64,000 bases of DNA, from the NCBI GenBank assembly GCA_001829785.1, contig MICF01000009.1, positions 1 to 64,000 on the forward strand, read 5' to 3'. The position numbers and the translations under genes were made by a program. Numbering within the stretch: position 1 is the first letter of the stretch; the number at the start of each line of letters is the position of its first letter. Shown here piece after piece: positions 36,297 to 46,107 of the stretch. The notes beneath the pieces are model-generated. The model made no database searches, was not told the DNA's origin, and worked only from the letters and a program-made list of their open reading frames with translations. The stretch comes from Sulfurimonas sp. RIFOXYD12_FULL_33_39 (GTDB lineage: Bacteria; Campylobacterota; Campylobacteria; Campylobacterales; Sulfurimonadaceae).

Positions 36297-37126
36297 TAAT
36301 TTTCCTTGAATTTTAATATAACCGTTGTGCCTATGTCAGGTTTTGATTTGAAATTTAATAAAATCTTGTTTGCATCGCAAAATCTCTTAACCATGCTAAG
36401 ACCTATACCAAATCCATGCATGCTTTCATTACTCTGGTAATAGTTGTCGAAGATTTTTAAAAGCTCTACTTCATCCATCCCGCATCCGTAATCTTGTATA
36501 TGCAGAGTAAAATCGTGCAATTCTACATTTATTGTGTAAATATTGCGTGAATATTTTACAGCATTGTCTATAATGTTGTCAATGACCTTTGATAAGCCGA
36601 CTTTGTCATTTTTAATTTGCGTAAAAGTTAAGTTTAGGTTGAACTCTACATGTGGATATACCTGTTTTAAAAACTCTACTCTGTTTTCTACAAGTTCATT
36701 AAGGTTTATGATTTCGTATTTTATATTTGAGCTTTGGACTTTTATCATATAATCAAGCTCATTGTATCTTTGTTGTAGCATATCGCATGCACTCTCGATT
36801 CTTTTAATTCTTTTTGAATCTTTCTCACTACTTATATTTCTTTTTAACATGTGAATATTTGTCTGAATTGTGCTGATTGGAAGATTTAGTTCATGTAGCG
36901 TCTCAGTAGAGAGATTTTGAAGATTTGTCATATGCTCAAATAGGGGATCAACTGAGAGTTTGGAAATTATAACTCCGGCAAATATGATTAAAATAAGTAA
37001 AATAAGCAGTAGCGAAAAAAAGTTTTCTGTTTTTACTACCGCTATATAATAGTATAAAATACTCATAAGGGAGATGACTGTTAGTGTGTAGTATATAAAG
37101 ATACTAATACGAAGATTACGAAACAA
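36296..37126 (-). CDS. sensor histidine kinase of a two-component pair
   Basis: About 276 residues from TTG at 37126 (a TTG at 37156 would overlap the regulator by 41 bases). Two membrane helices lie in the first about 65 residues with hardly any periplasmic loop. The H-box is LHELNLPISTI near 92-102, with N, D and G boxes (NIIDNAVKYS, DYGCGMD, GFGIGLSMVKRFC) towards the end. The lack of a sensory loop suggests it senses within the membrane or through a partner. Forms an operon with the upstream response regulator and the downstream exbBD, so it may control TonB energisation. Confidence 0.87.
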   Translation of the reverse strand: MFRNLRISIFIYYTLTVISLMSILYYYIAVVKTENFFSLLLILLILIIFAGVIISKLSVDPLFEHMTNLQNLSTETLHELNLPISTIQTNIHMLKRNISSEKDSKRIKRIESACDMLQQRYNELDYMIKVQSSNIKYEIINLNELVENRVEFLKQVYPHVEFNLNLTFTQIKNDKVGLSKVIDNIIDNAVKYSRNIYTINVELHDFTLHIQDYGCGMDEVELLKIFDNYYQSNESMHGFGIGLSMVKRFCDANKILLNFKSKPDIGTTVILKFKEN

Positions 37127-37769
37127 GCTTATACCCGACACCGCGAATATTTTCAATATTCATCTGCGGAATTAACTGTTTTATGCGATTTATATAGACT
37201 CTAACCGCACCCTCGCTTCCGCCCTCACTGCTGCTCCATAACTCGTCAAAAATCAACTCTTTTGGTACAGTATTATTTGCATGTTTCATTAAAAGCAAAA
37301 GAAGGTCGTACTCTTTTTTAGATAGTTCTAGTTCTTGGTTTTTGTAAAATATACGTTTATGGATATCGTCATTGCAAAGAAACCCTACACAAGTCACACT
37401 ATCACATTTAACTCTTTTTAGAATCGCTCCGATACGAAATAGCAGTTCATCGGTATCAAAAGGTTTTGTTAAAAAATCATCTGCTCCGCTTAAGAAACTT
37501 TTTTTTAACATCTCTTTGTCTTTATGAGATGTTAAAAAAATTGCAGGAGTATTGTCATTTGAAGCCCTAAGTTCTTTAAGAAGAGTAGTCCCGTCTATAA
37601 GCGGTACATTTATATCTAAAAGATAGAGGTCAAACTTCTTTTTAAATGTCATGTCAAGGGCATTTTGACCGTTTGGAACATGAGTAACTTCTAAATTGCT
37701 CTCTTGTAATAAGTCAACAATAGTCTCTGCAAAGAGAATATCATCTTCTAAGAACAGAACTCTATTCAA
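37116..37769 (-). CDS. OmpR-family response regulator
   Basis: About 217 residues from TTG at 37769, giving MNRVLFLEDD; the frame is open to 37820 inside pyrC. The receiver domain has acidic residues LEDD near 7-10, the phospho-acceptor aspartate in YLLDINVPLIDG and the conserved lysine in DDFLTKPF. The C-terminal winged helix covers about 125-217 with SKKEYDLLLLL and INRIKQLIPQ and ends IRGVGYKLVS, typical of OmpR/PhoB. The end overlaps its kinase. The start overlaps the pyrC stop, so pyrC, regulator, kinase, exbB and exbD may form one transcript. Confidence 0.9.
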   Translation of the reverse strand: MNRVLFLEDDILFAETIVDLLQESNLEVTHVPNGQNALDMTFKKKFDLYLLDINVPLIDGTTLLKELRASNDNTPAIFLTSHKDKEMLKKSFLSGADDFLTKPFDTDELLFRIGAILKRVKCDSVTCVGFLCNDDIHKRIFYKNQELELSKKEYDLLLLLMKHANNTVPKELIFDELWSSSEGGSEGAVRVYINRIKQLIPQMNIENIRGVGYKLVS

Positions 37770-38769
37770 CGCTTTGTATTGCCCAGTTAATGATTTTGCC
37801 CCCGTACATAGGAATGACACCGTTGTAATTTTCAGGTACTACAAAAGGGCGTTTTTCTAAAATTACCTCTTTAAACTCAGGACAGATTTTATAGATACTT
37901 TGTGCATTGTCGCTTACAAAGGCTTGAAGATTATCTAACTTATCGTACTGCTCAAAAATCTCACACAAAAGCTGAAGAGCAATAGGTGCGCTGAAAACTC
38001 CTGCGGCACAGCCTGAGCACTCTTTTTTCTCTTTTGGATGAGGTGCGGAGTCTGAACCGAACATAACTTTTGGATGAGCTTCTAATGCAACGCTTAAGAG
38101 AGCATCTAAATCTTCAGGTCTTTTTGCGATAGGTTTGCAAAAATTATGAGGCATCATCATTCCGCCCACAACATCATCAAGCGTTAAAAGTAGATGGTGA
38201 ACAGTAATTGTCGCATATAAGTTTTTATATTTGTCCAACATGTCAACGGCAGCTTTAGTTGTGATGTGTTCCATTATGATTTTTAAATCAGGAAAATTTT
38301 TCGCAAGAAGTTCGTAAATGCTCATAAACTCTGCTTCTCTGTCCATAACAAAACCGTTAGTTTCGCCGTGAACACAAAGTGGAATTCCCAAAATACTCAT
38401 AGCTCCAAGAGTTTCGCGCATCTCTTCTATGTTAAAAGATGAAATACCGCTATCGGAGTTAGTTGTGATTCCCGCAGGATATAATTTAATTGCAGTGATA
38501 TGTTCTGCAACACTTGCTAAAAACTTTTTATCGTAATTTTTATAAAAAAGTGTCATGTACGGTTCAAAATAGTCGTTTGGAGCGGCTGCAATAATCCGAG
38601 CTTTGTAAGCTTTTACATCTTCTAGTGTTTCTATTGGCGGAACAAGGTTTGGCATAATTAACGCACCGCTAAAGCTATAAGCACTAAGCGGAGCGACGTT
38701 TTCAAGCATTACACCGTCACGAAGATGTAGATGCATGTCAAGCGGCATCAAAATAGTATGAGTTTTCAT
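37762..38769 (-). CDS. pyrC: dihydroorotase PyrC (class II)
   Basis: Closes carbamoyl-aspartate to dihydroorotate in pyrimidine synthesis. The 335 residues (ATG at 38769, preceded by AAGGGA; frame open five codons further) have the binuclear zinc motif DMHLHLRDG near 10-18. The metal-bridging lysine is in IKLYPAGITT near 95-104 and histidines are in CVHGE, EHITT and the final FGSDSAPHPK. This is the short E. coli PyrC type. The 3' end overlaps the regulator gene. Confidence 0.94.
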   Translation of the reverse strand: MKTHTILMPLDMHLHLRDGVMLENVAPLSAYSFSGALIMPNLVPPIETLEDVKAYKARIIAAAPNDYFEPYMTLFYKNYDKKFLASVAEHITAIKLYPAGITTNSDSGISSFNIEEMRETLGAMSILGIPLCVHGETNGFVMDREAEFMSIYELLAKNFPDLKIIMEHITTKAAVDMLDKYKNLYATITVHHLLLTLDDVVGGMMMPHNFCKPIAKRPEDLDALLSVALEAHPKVMFGSDSAPHPKEKKECSGCAAGVFSAPIALQLLCEIFEQYDKLDNLQAFVSDNAQSIYKICPEFKEVILEKRPFVVPENYNGVIPMYGGKIINWAIQSVE

Positions 38770-38823
38770 TTTTTCCCTTGGCAAATTAATATTTAAAGTG
38801 TGTAAATTATAGCCAAATAGGGG

Positions 38824-40869
38824 TTAAATTTTTATATCACCCAAATATTTTATCAGTATTTTATAGAGCTCTTTTACATCTATAGGCTTTAGCAAATAAT
38901 CTTGCATACCTAACTCTTTTGCTTGTTCAATCTCCTTAGCATCCGTATTTCCGCTAAGTCCTACTATCGCAATATTGTCATATTGTTTATTTCTTCTTAT
39001 GCTTTGAGTTGTCATATATCCGTCTAAGTTTGGCATATTTATATCCATTAAAATTAAACGCGGAAAATCATGAGTGTTTTGCAAAAGTTTCAAAACTTCA
39101 AGCCCGTCATTGGCAAACTCTATCTCGATTTCTGTATCTTTTAAAAGTCCGCTCATAACTTTTTGATTTATTATATTGTCTTCTGCTATAAATATTTTAT
39201 GTTTTCCTAGCGCTTTTATAGAATCTTTTGGAGATGCATTTATTTGTTCTAAGTTGCCATTTAGAGAGAGTTTATTGTAAATATTAGTTAGCGCATCAAA
39301 AACCATCTGTTGATTAAAAGGTCTCTTTAGAAGCTCATCGATAGTTTTATTTTCTCTTTTTTTACTCTTTAAGCTACTCATCCAATTTTCTATCACTACT
39401 ATTTTAGCAGCTGTTTTTTCTTTATATGATGCAAAATCAAATATATCAAACATGTTTTCATCTATAAATAACAGATCAAATTTCTCTTTATTTAGGATAT
39501 CTTTTGCTTCATCAACGCTCGACGCAGTGTGTGATACTATATGAAAATAATCCAATAAATACTTAAGAGAATTTATAGATTTTTCATGAGAATCCACGAT
39601 AAGCACTCTCCACTCCATTATATTTTTCGAAATAAGGCGATATTTTCTTTTTGAAATGGTAGTATCATTGGTTAGGTGTATATTTACAAAGAAAGTACTT
39701 CCTTCTCCGTAGATGCTTTCCGCCCATATTCTTCCTCCCATCATCTCCACAAGCTGTTTTGATATTGTAAGCCCAAGACCGGTGCCGCCATATTTTCTGC
39801 TTATATCATGCGAAGCTTGAGAGTAACTTTGAAAAAGATTTTGTAGATGCTCTTGGCTCATACCTATTCCGGTGTCTGAGACCTCAAATTGTATATTTGA
39901 CTCCTCTTCATTAGACTCTATAGTCTTTATGCTAAGAATAATTTCGCCCTTATCCGTAAACTTAACGGCATTACTGATAAGGTTTAAAAGAATTTGAGAG
40001 ATTCTAAGCGGGTCTCCAAGATAGTTTTTTCCTATATTATGGTCTATATCAAAGATAATATTTATACCTTTTTCTTGTGTTTTTAAGCTAATCATATCTG
40101 CTAGATAGCTCAAAATTACATTTAAATCAAATGAAGTTTTCTCCAGAGTTAATTTTCCGGCTTCTATTTTTGAAAAATCAAGTATATCGTTAATAATGCC
40201 AAGGAGCATATTTGATGATCTGTTTATAATCTTAATATTTTCTCTTTGTGATTCGCTAAGAGTGCTATCATCTATTAATATTTGGCTCATACCTATTATG
40301 GCATTCATAGGCGTCCTTATCTCGTGACTCATGCTTGCGAAAAACTCACTTCTTTGTTCAAGTTTTCTTTGAGACTCTTCTAACTTGCTCTCATACTGAG
40401 TTACAATTTCAGAGATATCTTTATCTATCTCTAAGCTGCGTGCCAGCAAGTTGCTGTAATCAATTTTTTCTGCTATATTTGAGATTGTTTTATTTATGGA
40501 TAACTTGTTTAGCGGTTCATATATAAAATCATCAAAACCTTTTATATAATATTCGGATAAATTTTCATTGTTATCTAGCTTAACTCTTATTATAATTCTT
40601 TGTCTTGGATTTATTTTTAAAATTTCATAACAGATATCAAGCCCGAATCTGTTGTCAAGTATGATTAAATCAAAATAAAAACCGTTTATCTCTTCAAAAT
40701 TAACATACTTACTTAGAGTATCTTCAACTCCAATGGAAGTATGAAAAATTTTTGACATATATTGCAAGATTCTTTGATTAAAAAAGTTCTCTTCATTGTA
40801 TTGTGCATACAATATAGAGAGATTTTTATAAATATTCAACGAATCTTTTATATCTGCACTCATCTGCAT
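38824..40869 (-). CDS. cytoplasmic hybrid histidine kinase with three receiver-like domains
   Basis: A 681-residue soluble kinase. An N-terminal degenerate receiver (about 12-130) keeps the acceptor-like aspartate (LIILDNRFG) but has YEP where KP is expected. HisKA follows with SHEIRTPMNAIIG near 180, then an ATPase domain with the N-box NLISNAVKFT and GTGLGLTISKQL. A second divergent receiver lies near 420-535 with FIDENMFD and KRPF, and a canonical third receiver near 555-675 with LMDINMPNLDG and LLKPI. No membrane helix is present. A partner response regulator or HPt is not adjacent. It probably reads an internal signal by its first receiver. Confidence 0.85.
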   Translation of the reverse strand: MQMSADIKDSLNIYKNLSILYAQYNEENFFNQRILQYMSKIFHTSIGVEDTLSKYVNFEEINGFYFDLIILDNRFGLDICYEILKINPRQRIIIRVKLDNNENLSEYYIKGFDDFIYEPLNKLSINKTISNIAEKIDYSNLLARSLEIDKDISEIVTQYESKLEESQRKLEQRSEFFASMSHEIRTPMNAIIGMSQILIDDSTLSESQRENIKIINRSSNMLLGIINDILDFSKIEAGKLTLEKTSFDLNVILSYLADMISLKTQEKGINIIFDIDHNIGKNYLGDPLRISQILLNLISNAVKFTDKGEIILSIKTIESNEEESNIQFEVSDTGIGMSQEHLQNLFQSYSQASHDISRKYGGTGLGLTISKQLVEMMGGRIWAESIYGEGSTFFVNIHLTNDTTISKRKYRLISKNIMEWRVLIVDSHEKSINSLKYLLDYFHIVSHTASSVDEAKDILNKEKFDLLFIDENMFDIFDFASYKEKTAAKIVVIENWMSSLKSKKRENKTIDELLKRPFNQQMVFDALTNIYNKLSLNGNLEQINASPKDSIKALGKHKIFIAEDNIINQKVMSGLLKDTEIEIEFANDGLEVLKLLQNTHDFPRLILMDINMPNLDGYMTTQSIRRNKQYDNIAIVGLSGNTDAKEIEQAKELGMQDYLLKPIDVKELYKILIKYLGDIKI

Positions 40870-40909
40870 TCTAATCCTAATCTTTTCATTATCTGAAAAT
40901 AAACAGCTC

Positions 40910-42268
40910 CTAAAGAGAGTTTTTAGCTTTTTCTATCAAATCACCGATAGCTTTTTCATAAAGTTTTGCCTCTTCTTGAGAAGTTGATTCAAAACGTGTA
41001 ACTAAAACCGGAGTCGTGTTACTAGCTCTTACCAAACCCCATCCGTTTTCAAAATTAATACGCACACCGTCAACGTCTATAATGTTTTTAATAGTCGGAA
41101 ATGACTTAGGCGGGGTTTTAAGAAGTTCTTTTATCTTATCGATTATTTTAAACTTCACAGACTCTGTAGTATGAACTTTTATCTCCTCTGTAGAATATAC
41201 ATGTGGAAGTTTTGCCAGTTCCGCATCCAAATCAATTCCGTCATGAACAAGTTCTAACATTCTAAGCGTTGCATAAATTGCATCATCATAACCAAAGTAG
41301 CGATTTTTAAAAAATACATGTCCGCTTACCTCGCATGCCAAATCGGCATTTACCTCTTTCATCTTAACTTTTAGATTAGAGTGACCTGTTTTGTACATGA
41401 TAGCAGTTGCACCGCGCTTCTCAAGTTCATCGTACATAACCTGTGAGCATTTTACTTCTCCGACAACCGTAGGCCTGTCCATCTTCATAGAGTATAAAAG
41501 AGCCATCATATCGCCCTTTATATTATTTTTGTGAGTTAAAACTGCAATTCTATCGGCATCTCCGTCGTATGCAAAAGCTATATCGCCATCTGTCTCTAGG
41601 AGTTTTTTAATATCTTCTAAATTATGCTCGTCTGAGGGATCAGGATGATGGTTGGGAAAAGAGCCGTCAGGATTTACGTATAACCCTTTTGCATTTAGAT
41701 TTAATGCTTTAAAGATATCTTCGGTAACTATTCCCGCAACACCGTTTCCGCAGTCATATACGATTCTTATAGGCATGTCTTTTAGATGAGAAAATTCATT
41801 TACTAAAAAGTTTATATATCTCGTCACGGCGTCTATTTTTGTAACATCTCTTGTTGTTTTTGCAGGTAACTCCAAGCTAGCACATTCACGTCCTAGAGCG
41901 TAAATATCTTCTCCGAAAAACGGTGCTTTGTCTATAGTTATTTTAAAACCGTTGTATTCGCTTGGATTGTGTGAGCCTGTAATCATAACTGAAGCTGAGG
42001 GAGTAATACCGTTCCACTCCTGATAGTTTGTGAAGTAGTTAACGGGAGTAGGAACAAGACCCATATCTAAAACTTTTTTACCGCCGGCATTTAAACCGTG
42101 AACAAGGTACTCAAATAAAATAGGCGAGTGGCTTCTAGCATCATATCCGACAGCTACATATTCGCCCTCTATCTTAGAAGCTAAAGCGTACCCTATACGG
42201 ACAACACTCTGCTCATTTAACTCTTTTTCAAAAATTCCTCTAATGTCATACTCTCTGTAGATGCTCAC
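40910..42268 (-). CDS. manB: phosphomannomutase/phosphoglucomutase (AlgC/ManB type)
   Basis: Alpha-D-phosphohexomutase of 452 residues giving mannose 1-phosphate or glucose 1-phosphate for surface sugars. The phospho-serine loop TGSHNP is at 97-102 with S99, the metal loop AYDGDADRI is near 228-236, the sugar-specificity loop CEVSGHVFF near 310-318, and the phosphate-binding RASNTTP lies near the end. The GEMSGH-type loop reading EVSGH fits dual PMM/PGM enzymes. It is monocistronic or follows the downstream of accC-like gene by 78 bases on the same strand. Confidence 0.92.
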   Translation of the reverse strand: MSIYREYDIRGIFEKELNEQSVVRIGYALASKIEGEYVAVGYDARSHSPILFEYLVHGLNAGGKKVLDMGLVPTPVNYFTNYQEWNGITPSASVMITGSHNPSEYNGFKITIDKAPFFGEDIYALGRECASLELPAKTTRDVTKIDAVTRYINFLVNEFSHLKDMPIRIVYDCGNGVAGIVTEDIFKALNLNAKGLYVNPDGSFPNHHPDPSDEHNLEDIKKLLETDGDIAFAYDGDADRIAVLTHKNNIKGDMMALLYSMKMDRPTVVGEVKCSQVMYDELEKRGATAIMYKTGHSNLKVKMKEVNADLACEVSGHVFFKNRYFGYDDAIYATLRMLELVHDGIDLDAELAKLPHVYSTEEIKVHTTESVKFKIIDKIKELLKTPPKSFPTIKNIIDVDGVRINFENGWGLVRASNTTPVLVTRFESTSQEEAKLYEKAIGDLIEKAKNSL

Positions 42269-42346
42269 TATTTATGCCTTTAATGGTTTTGTAAACGTAT
42301 TTTACAATAACTCTCTTTTTATTGGGCAGTAAATAGTGATAAATCT

Positions 42347-43798
42347 TTAGTGTCTGATAATTAATTTATGCTCTTTTATCTTGTTTATCAAATTTGCGAT
42401 AAATGAGGTCTTTTTCTCCTCTTCGGCTATTGTCTTTGTAGCTTTTAGGTTGAATAATTCCATTTTTTTATCAAGATAGCTTGTGTTTAGATTTCCTGCT
42501 ATAAAGTCTGCATCTTTAACTATCTCTCTGTGAAGAGAAAGGTTCGTGATAACTCCGTCGATATAAAATTCATCTAAAGCCCTTGATGCTTTTTTTACGG
42601 CACCTTCCCAGTCAAGCGCCCAAACGATAAGTTTTCCTACCATTGAGTCGTAGTTTGGCGGGATTGTATAACCTGTATAGACGCTTGAATCAAGGCGAAC
42701 TCCTGGTCCTCCTGGGGTTATATAGTTTGTGATAGTTCCGATTGAGGGCATAAAGTTATTTTGAGGATTTTCTGCGTTTATCCTAAACTCTATTGCATAT
42801 CCACGGAAATTTATCTCTTCTTGAAGATATTTTAGTTTGTCTCCCTCTGCTATCTCTATCATTCTCTGAATTATGTCGATTCCTGAGATAATTTCAGTTA
42901 CTGGATGTTCAACTTGAACCCTTGTATTCATCTCTATAAAGTAGATATTGTCATTTTCATCAAGTAGATACTCAACAGTTCCTACACTCTCATATCCTAG
43001 TTTTAGCATCGCTTTTGTAGATATTCTATAAAGCTCTTTTCTTGCCGCAGGATTAAGTCTAGGCGATGGAGCAATCTCGATTACCTTTTGGTGTCTTCTT
43101 TGAATAGAACAATCTCTTTCTCCTAAATGCACGACATTGCCGTATTTGTCTGCTACGACTTGAATCTCTATATGTCTTGGATTTTCAACATATTTTTCGA
43201 TAAACACTTCGCCTTTTCCAAAATATTTTTTAGCTTCATTTGTAGCGGAGTCAAACATCTCATCAAAAAGTTTTGCACTCTTTACTATTCTCATGCCTCG
43301 TCCACCGCCGCCAAATGCAGCTTTTATGATAACGGGGAAACCTATTTTTGCGGCGATTTTACCGCCTTCTGCCTTATCTACTATCGGCTCATCCGTTCCT
43401 TCTAAAACAGGTACGCCAATCTCTCTCATTGCTACTTTAGAAGCCATTTTATCGCCAAAGAGAGCTATGTGAGCTGGTTTTGGACCGATGAAAATTATGC
43501 CTCTGTCTTCACATGATTGTGCGAATTCTGCGTTTTCAGACAAAAAACCATACCCCGGATGAATAGCGTCACATCCGGCTTTAAGTGCTAGTGTGATGAT
43601 TCTGTCATAGTCAAGATAAGCTTGGAGCGCATCTCCGGTTATCGGGTAGCACTCATCTGCTTTTTTTACCCAAATACCTTCAACGTCAACCTCTGAAAAA
43701 ATTGCCACGCTTTTTATATCTAACTCTTTACATGCTCTAATTATTCTTAGAGCTATCTCGCCTCTGTTTGCAACTAGTATTTTAGAAATTTTTTTCAT
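42347..43798 (-). CDS. biotin carboxylase subunit (pyruvate carboxylase A / AccC family)
   Basis: ATP-grasp biotin carboxylase of 483 residues: NRGEIALRIIRA near 11-22, HPGYGFLSENAEFA near 80-93, the glycine loop KAAFGGGGRGMRIV near 158-171, and the catalytic EMNTRVQVEHPVTE near 290-303. The C-terminal about 35 residues extend beyond AccC of E. coli (449 residues), as in two-subunit pyruvate carboxylase A or 2-oxoglutarate carboxylase of reductive-TCA bacteria. No carboxyltransferase or biotin-carrier gene is adjacent. Its true partner therefore cannot be named. Confidence 0.85.
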   Translation of the reverse strand: MKKISKILVANRGEIALRIIRACKELDIKSVAIFSEVDVEGIWVKKADECYPITGDALQAYLDYDRIITLALKAGCDAIHPGYGFLSENAEFAQSCEDRGIIFIGPKPAHIALFGDKMASKVAMREIGVPVLEGTDEPIVDKAEGGKIAAKIGFPVIIKAAFGGGGRGMRIVKSAKLFDEMFDSATNEAKKYFGKGEVFIEKYVENPRHIEIQVVADKYGNVVHLGERDCSIQRRHQKVIEIAPSPRLNPAARKELYRISTKAMLKLGYESVGTVEYLLDENDNIYFIEMNTRVQVEHPVTEIISGIDIIQRMIEIAEGDKLKYLQEEINFRGYAIEFRINAENPQNNFMPSIGTITNYITPGGPGVRLDSSVYTGYTIPPNYDSMVGKLIVWALDWEGAVKKASRALDEFYIDGVITNLSLHREIVKDADFIAGNLNTSYLDKKMELFNLKATKTIAEEEKKTSFIANLINKIKEHKLIIRH

Positions 43799-43948
43799 CT
43801 CTGTGCCTTGCGGATAAATTTTGACGAAATTCTATAACTTTAAAAAAATAAATTCTTCACTATTAATGCTTATAAAGCTATCTGTTCTTGCTAGAAATAT
43901 AGTTAATTTGTGTCTAAAAAATATTTTATTTTTGCTACAATATAAACC

Positions 43949-44824
43949 ATGAAAAAAGCAACACTTCAAAAAAGAGTACAAATTGCCAATGATATCATGT
44001 ACTATATATACACACATATAGATACAAATATAGCGATGGATGAGTTAAGCGAAGACTTGAAAATTAGCAAGTTTCATATGCATAGAATTTTTAAAGACTT
44101 GTTTGGAAAAAATATCTATGAGAGTATAAAATCTATAAGACTTCAAAAAGCCTCAAATCTGCTTTTAACAAATAAATATTCAACTATCAGTGATGTAGCA
44201 AATATCTGCGGATATAACTCTCAAACATCATTTTTACGCGTATTTAAAGAGCGTTTTAGCATGACGCCAAAAGAGTGGAAAAATGGCGGATATAAGAAAT
44301 TTTCGCAGCACATTATCGAGCAATCTCCTAAAGCAAAAAAATCAACTGCAAAGTTTGATCACCTAAAACCGACAATCGTAAAAATGCCGCTGATTGAGAG
44401 TTACTACATAAGACACAGCGGCTATAATGCACTAATTAGTAGCACATGGCAGAAGCTTCAAACTTGGGTTTTTAGTAACAATATAACAGAGTATAAACAG
44501 ATAGCTCTTTTTCACGATAACCCGACCATAACTCCGCTTAGTGAGTGTCAATATGTAGCATGTATAGTTGTTGATAAAGGTATAAAAGTAAAGAGTGATA
44601 GATTGCCTAAATTTAATATCGCTGAGGGGATATATGCAAAGTTTGATTTGGTTGGGGAACAAGGTGATATGTTAAAGTTTATGCAATGGGCTTATCATGA
44701 ATGGCTTCCAAAGAGCGAATACGAAACCACAACAAAACCGCCTTATGTCGTATATAGAAAAAATAATTACCTATCCGATGATAATGAGTTTGATATAAGT
44801 TTTTATCTATCTATTAAATTTTAA
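43949..44824 (+). CDS. AraC-family regulator with GyrI-like effector domain
   Basis: A 291-residue regulator. The DNA-binding domain is N-terminal (about 10-112) with two helix-turn-helix units (MDELSEDLKISKFHMHRIFKD and ISDVANICGYNSQTSFLRVFKE). The C-terminal about 155 residues form a GyrI/SbmC-like ligand-binding domain, as in Rob. Such proteins respond to small hydrophobic or cationic compounds. A TACAAT box at 43936-43941 ends only seven bases before the ATG and no Shine-Dalgarno is seen, so a leaderless transcript is possible. The 3' end overlaps the convergent cyclase gene by four bases. No efflux gene is adjacent. Confidence 0.87.
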   Translation: MKKATLQKRVQIANDIMYYIYTHIDTNIAMDELSEDLKISKFHMHRIFKDLFGKNIYESIKSIRLQKASNLLLTNKYSTISDVANICGYNSQTSFLRVFKERFSMTPKEWKNGGYKKFSQHIIEQSPKAKKSTAKFDHLKPTIVKMPLIESYYIRHSGYNALISSTWQKLQTWVFSNNITEYKQIALFHDNPTITPLSECQYVACIVVDKGIKVKSDRLPKFNIAEGIYAKFDLVGEQGDMLKFMQWAYHEWLPKSEYETTTKPPYVVYRKNNYLSDDNEFDISFYLSIKF

Positions 44825-46107
44825 AAAACAATAATACAATCTCTGCCGTTTTTCTTAGCTTTATAGAGAGCCAAATCTGCATTTTCGATTAACTCTTTGG
44901 AGTTCTTGTTTATATTTGGTATAGTACTGCTAATACCAAAGCTCATAGTTACGGCTTCAAGTACAATACCTTGAAAAATGAATGAGTCGGCATTTTTTAT
45001 ACTGTTTTGTATTTTTATACATAACTCTTTTGCTAAGTCAATATTTGTATCGTACATAACTATAACAAACTCTTCTCCGCCGTATCTTGCAATAAAATCT
45101 GTATTTCTTTTAAGTGATTTTTTAAGTATTTGAGCAATATTTTCTAAAATAAAGTCTCCTGCTAAGTGCCCGTATGTATCATTTATCCTTTTAAAATAAT
45201 CTATATCACACATGATAATGGAGATTTCAATATTGTTTCGTTTTGCAAGCTCCCAACTTTTTTGAAAGTACTCTTCAAAATATCTTCTATTTGATAATTG
45301 TGTCAACTCATCGGTGACAGATAAGGCTTGAAGTTTTTTATTCGCCTCTTCTAGCTCTTTGGTTCTCTTTTTTATTTTATCCTCAAGCGATAAGTTGATT
45401 TCATCCAAAATTTTTGTATGTGTTGCTATTTTTCCAACCATTGATATTATGGCGTTGTGTATAACTCCTACTTCATCTAGTCTTTGGGAAGGAGTTAGTG
45501 TAAAATTATTGAGTTTGGGGTTATATGCTAAAACATTCTCACTAAGTTTTTTTAGATGTTTAAACTCTTTTTTAATTAAAATAACAAATATGCTCAGCAG
45601 TATAAACGTAATAAAAAAGATTTTTAAAGTTGTTTCCCTATTTTTGGACAATAATATTTGGTAATCTTTATCGGAAAAATGTAAAGTAACGTTACCTAAA
45701 GTCTCCCCGGTAATGGAATCTACTATGCTTTTATTGCAAAAATTAATGCCAAATTTTTCACTATGATGCTTATCTTCATATTTTTCTCCATAACTGTAAC
45801 TCAATTTATTATCAGAGTCTAACAGTTCAATATATTCCAAATCTAGATTTTGTCTTGCAATATAATTTAAATACTCTTTATTAGAGTTGTCTAGCCCTAA
45901 AGAGATATTTAATCCTATAATAGGAGTAATAGTATCTATCAATAATCTGTTTTTAGAGCGCTTTGATTCAATGAATTGCTCAATAATATTTTGGGAGAGT
46001 TGATAACGCTCAAGTCCTACAAGTAATATCGTAAAAAGAATGATACCAATTATAGTTTTAATCTCTATGCTTATGCTGCGAATCAATTTTTTAATATTAA
46101 AAATCAT
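44821..46107 (-). CDS. membrane diguanylate cyclase, output partner of YfiR-like protein
   Basis: A 428-residue protein: a membrane helix near 15-31, a periplasmic domain of about 125 residues, a second helix near 155-172, a HAMP-like linker, a short coiled coil (about 230-262) and a GGDEF domain to the end. The active loop is GGEEF, with FKRINDTYGH, and no RxxD inhibitory site is obvious. It resembles YfiN/TpbB, in which periplasmic YfiR restrains the cyclase. Here a YfiR-like gene overlaps its start (ATGA). The first about 250 residues are nearly the same as those of the kinase at 50749-52122. Confidence 0.88.
   Translation of the reverse strand: MIFNIKKLIRSISIEIKTIIGIILFTILLVGLERYQLSQNIIEQFIESKRSKNRLLIDTITPIIGLNISLGLDNSNKEYLNYIARQNLDLEYIELLDSDNKLSYSYGEKYEDKHHSEKFGINFCNKSIVDSITGETLGNVTLHFSDKDYQILLSKNRETTLKIFFITFILLSIFVILIKKEFKHLKKLSENVLAYNPKLNNFTLTPSQRLDEVGVIHNAIISMVGKIATHTKILDEINLSLEDKIKKRTKELEEANKKLQALSVTDELTQLSNRRYFEEYFQKSWELAKRNNIEISIIMCDIDYFKRINDTYGHLAGDFILENIAQILKKSLKRNTDFIARYGGEEFVIVMYDTNIDLAKELCIKIQNSIKNADSFIFQGIVLEAVTMSFGISSTIPNINKNSKELIENADLALYKAKKNGRDCIIVF

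Noticed and set aside
37770..37820. Longer N-terminus for the OmpR-type regulator
   Set aside because: The added residues lie inside pyrC, match no receiver, and TTG at 37769 gives the standard start of the domain.
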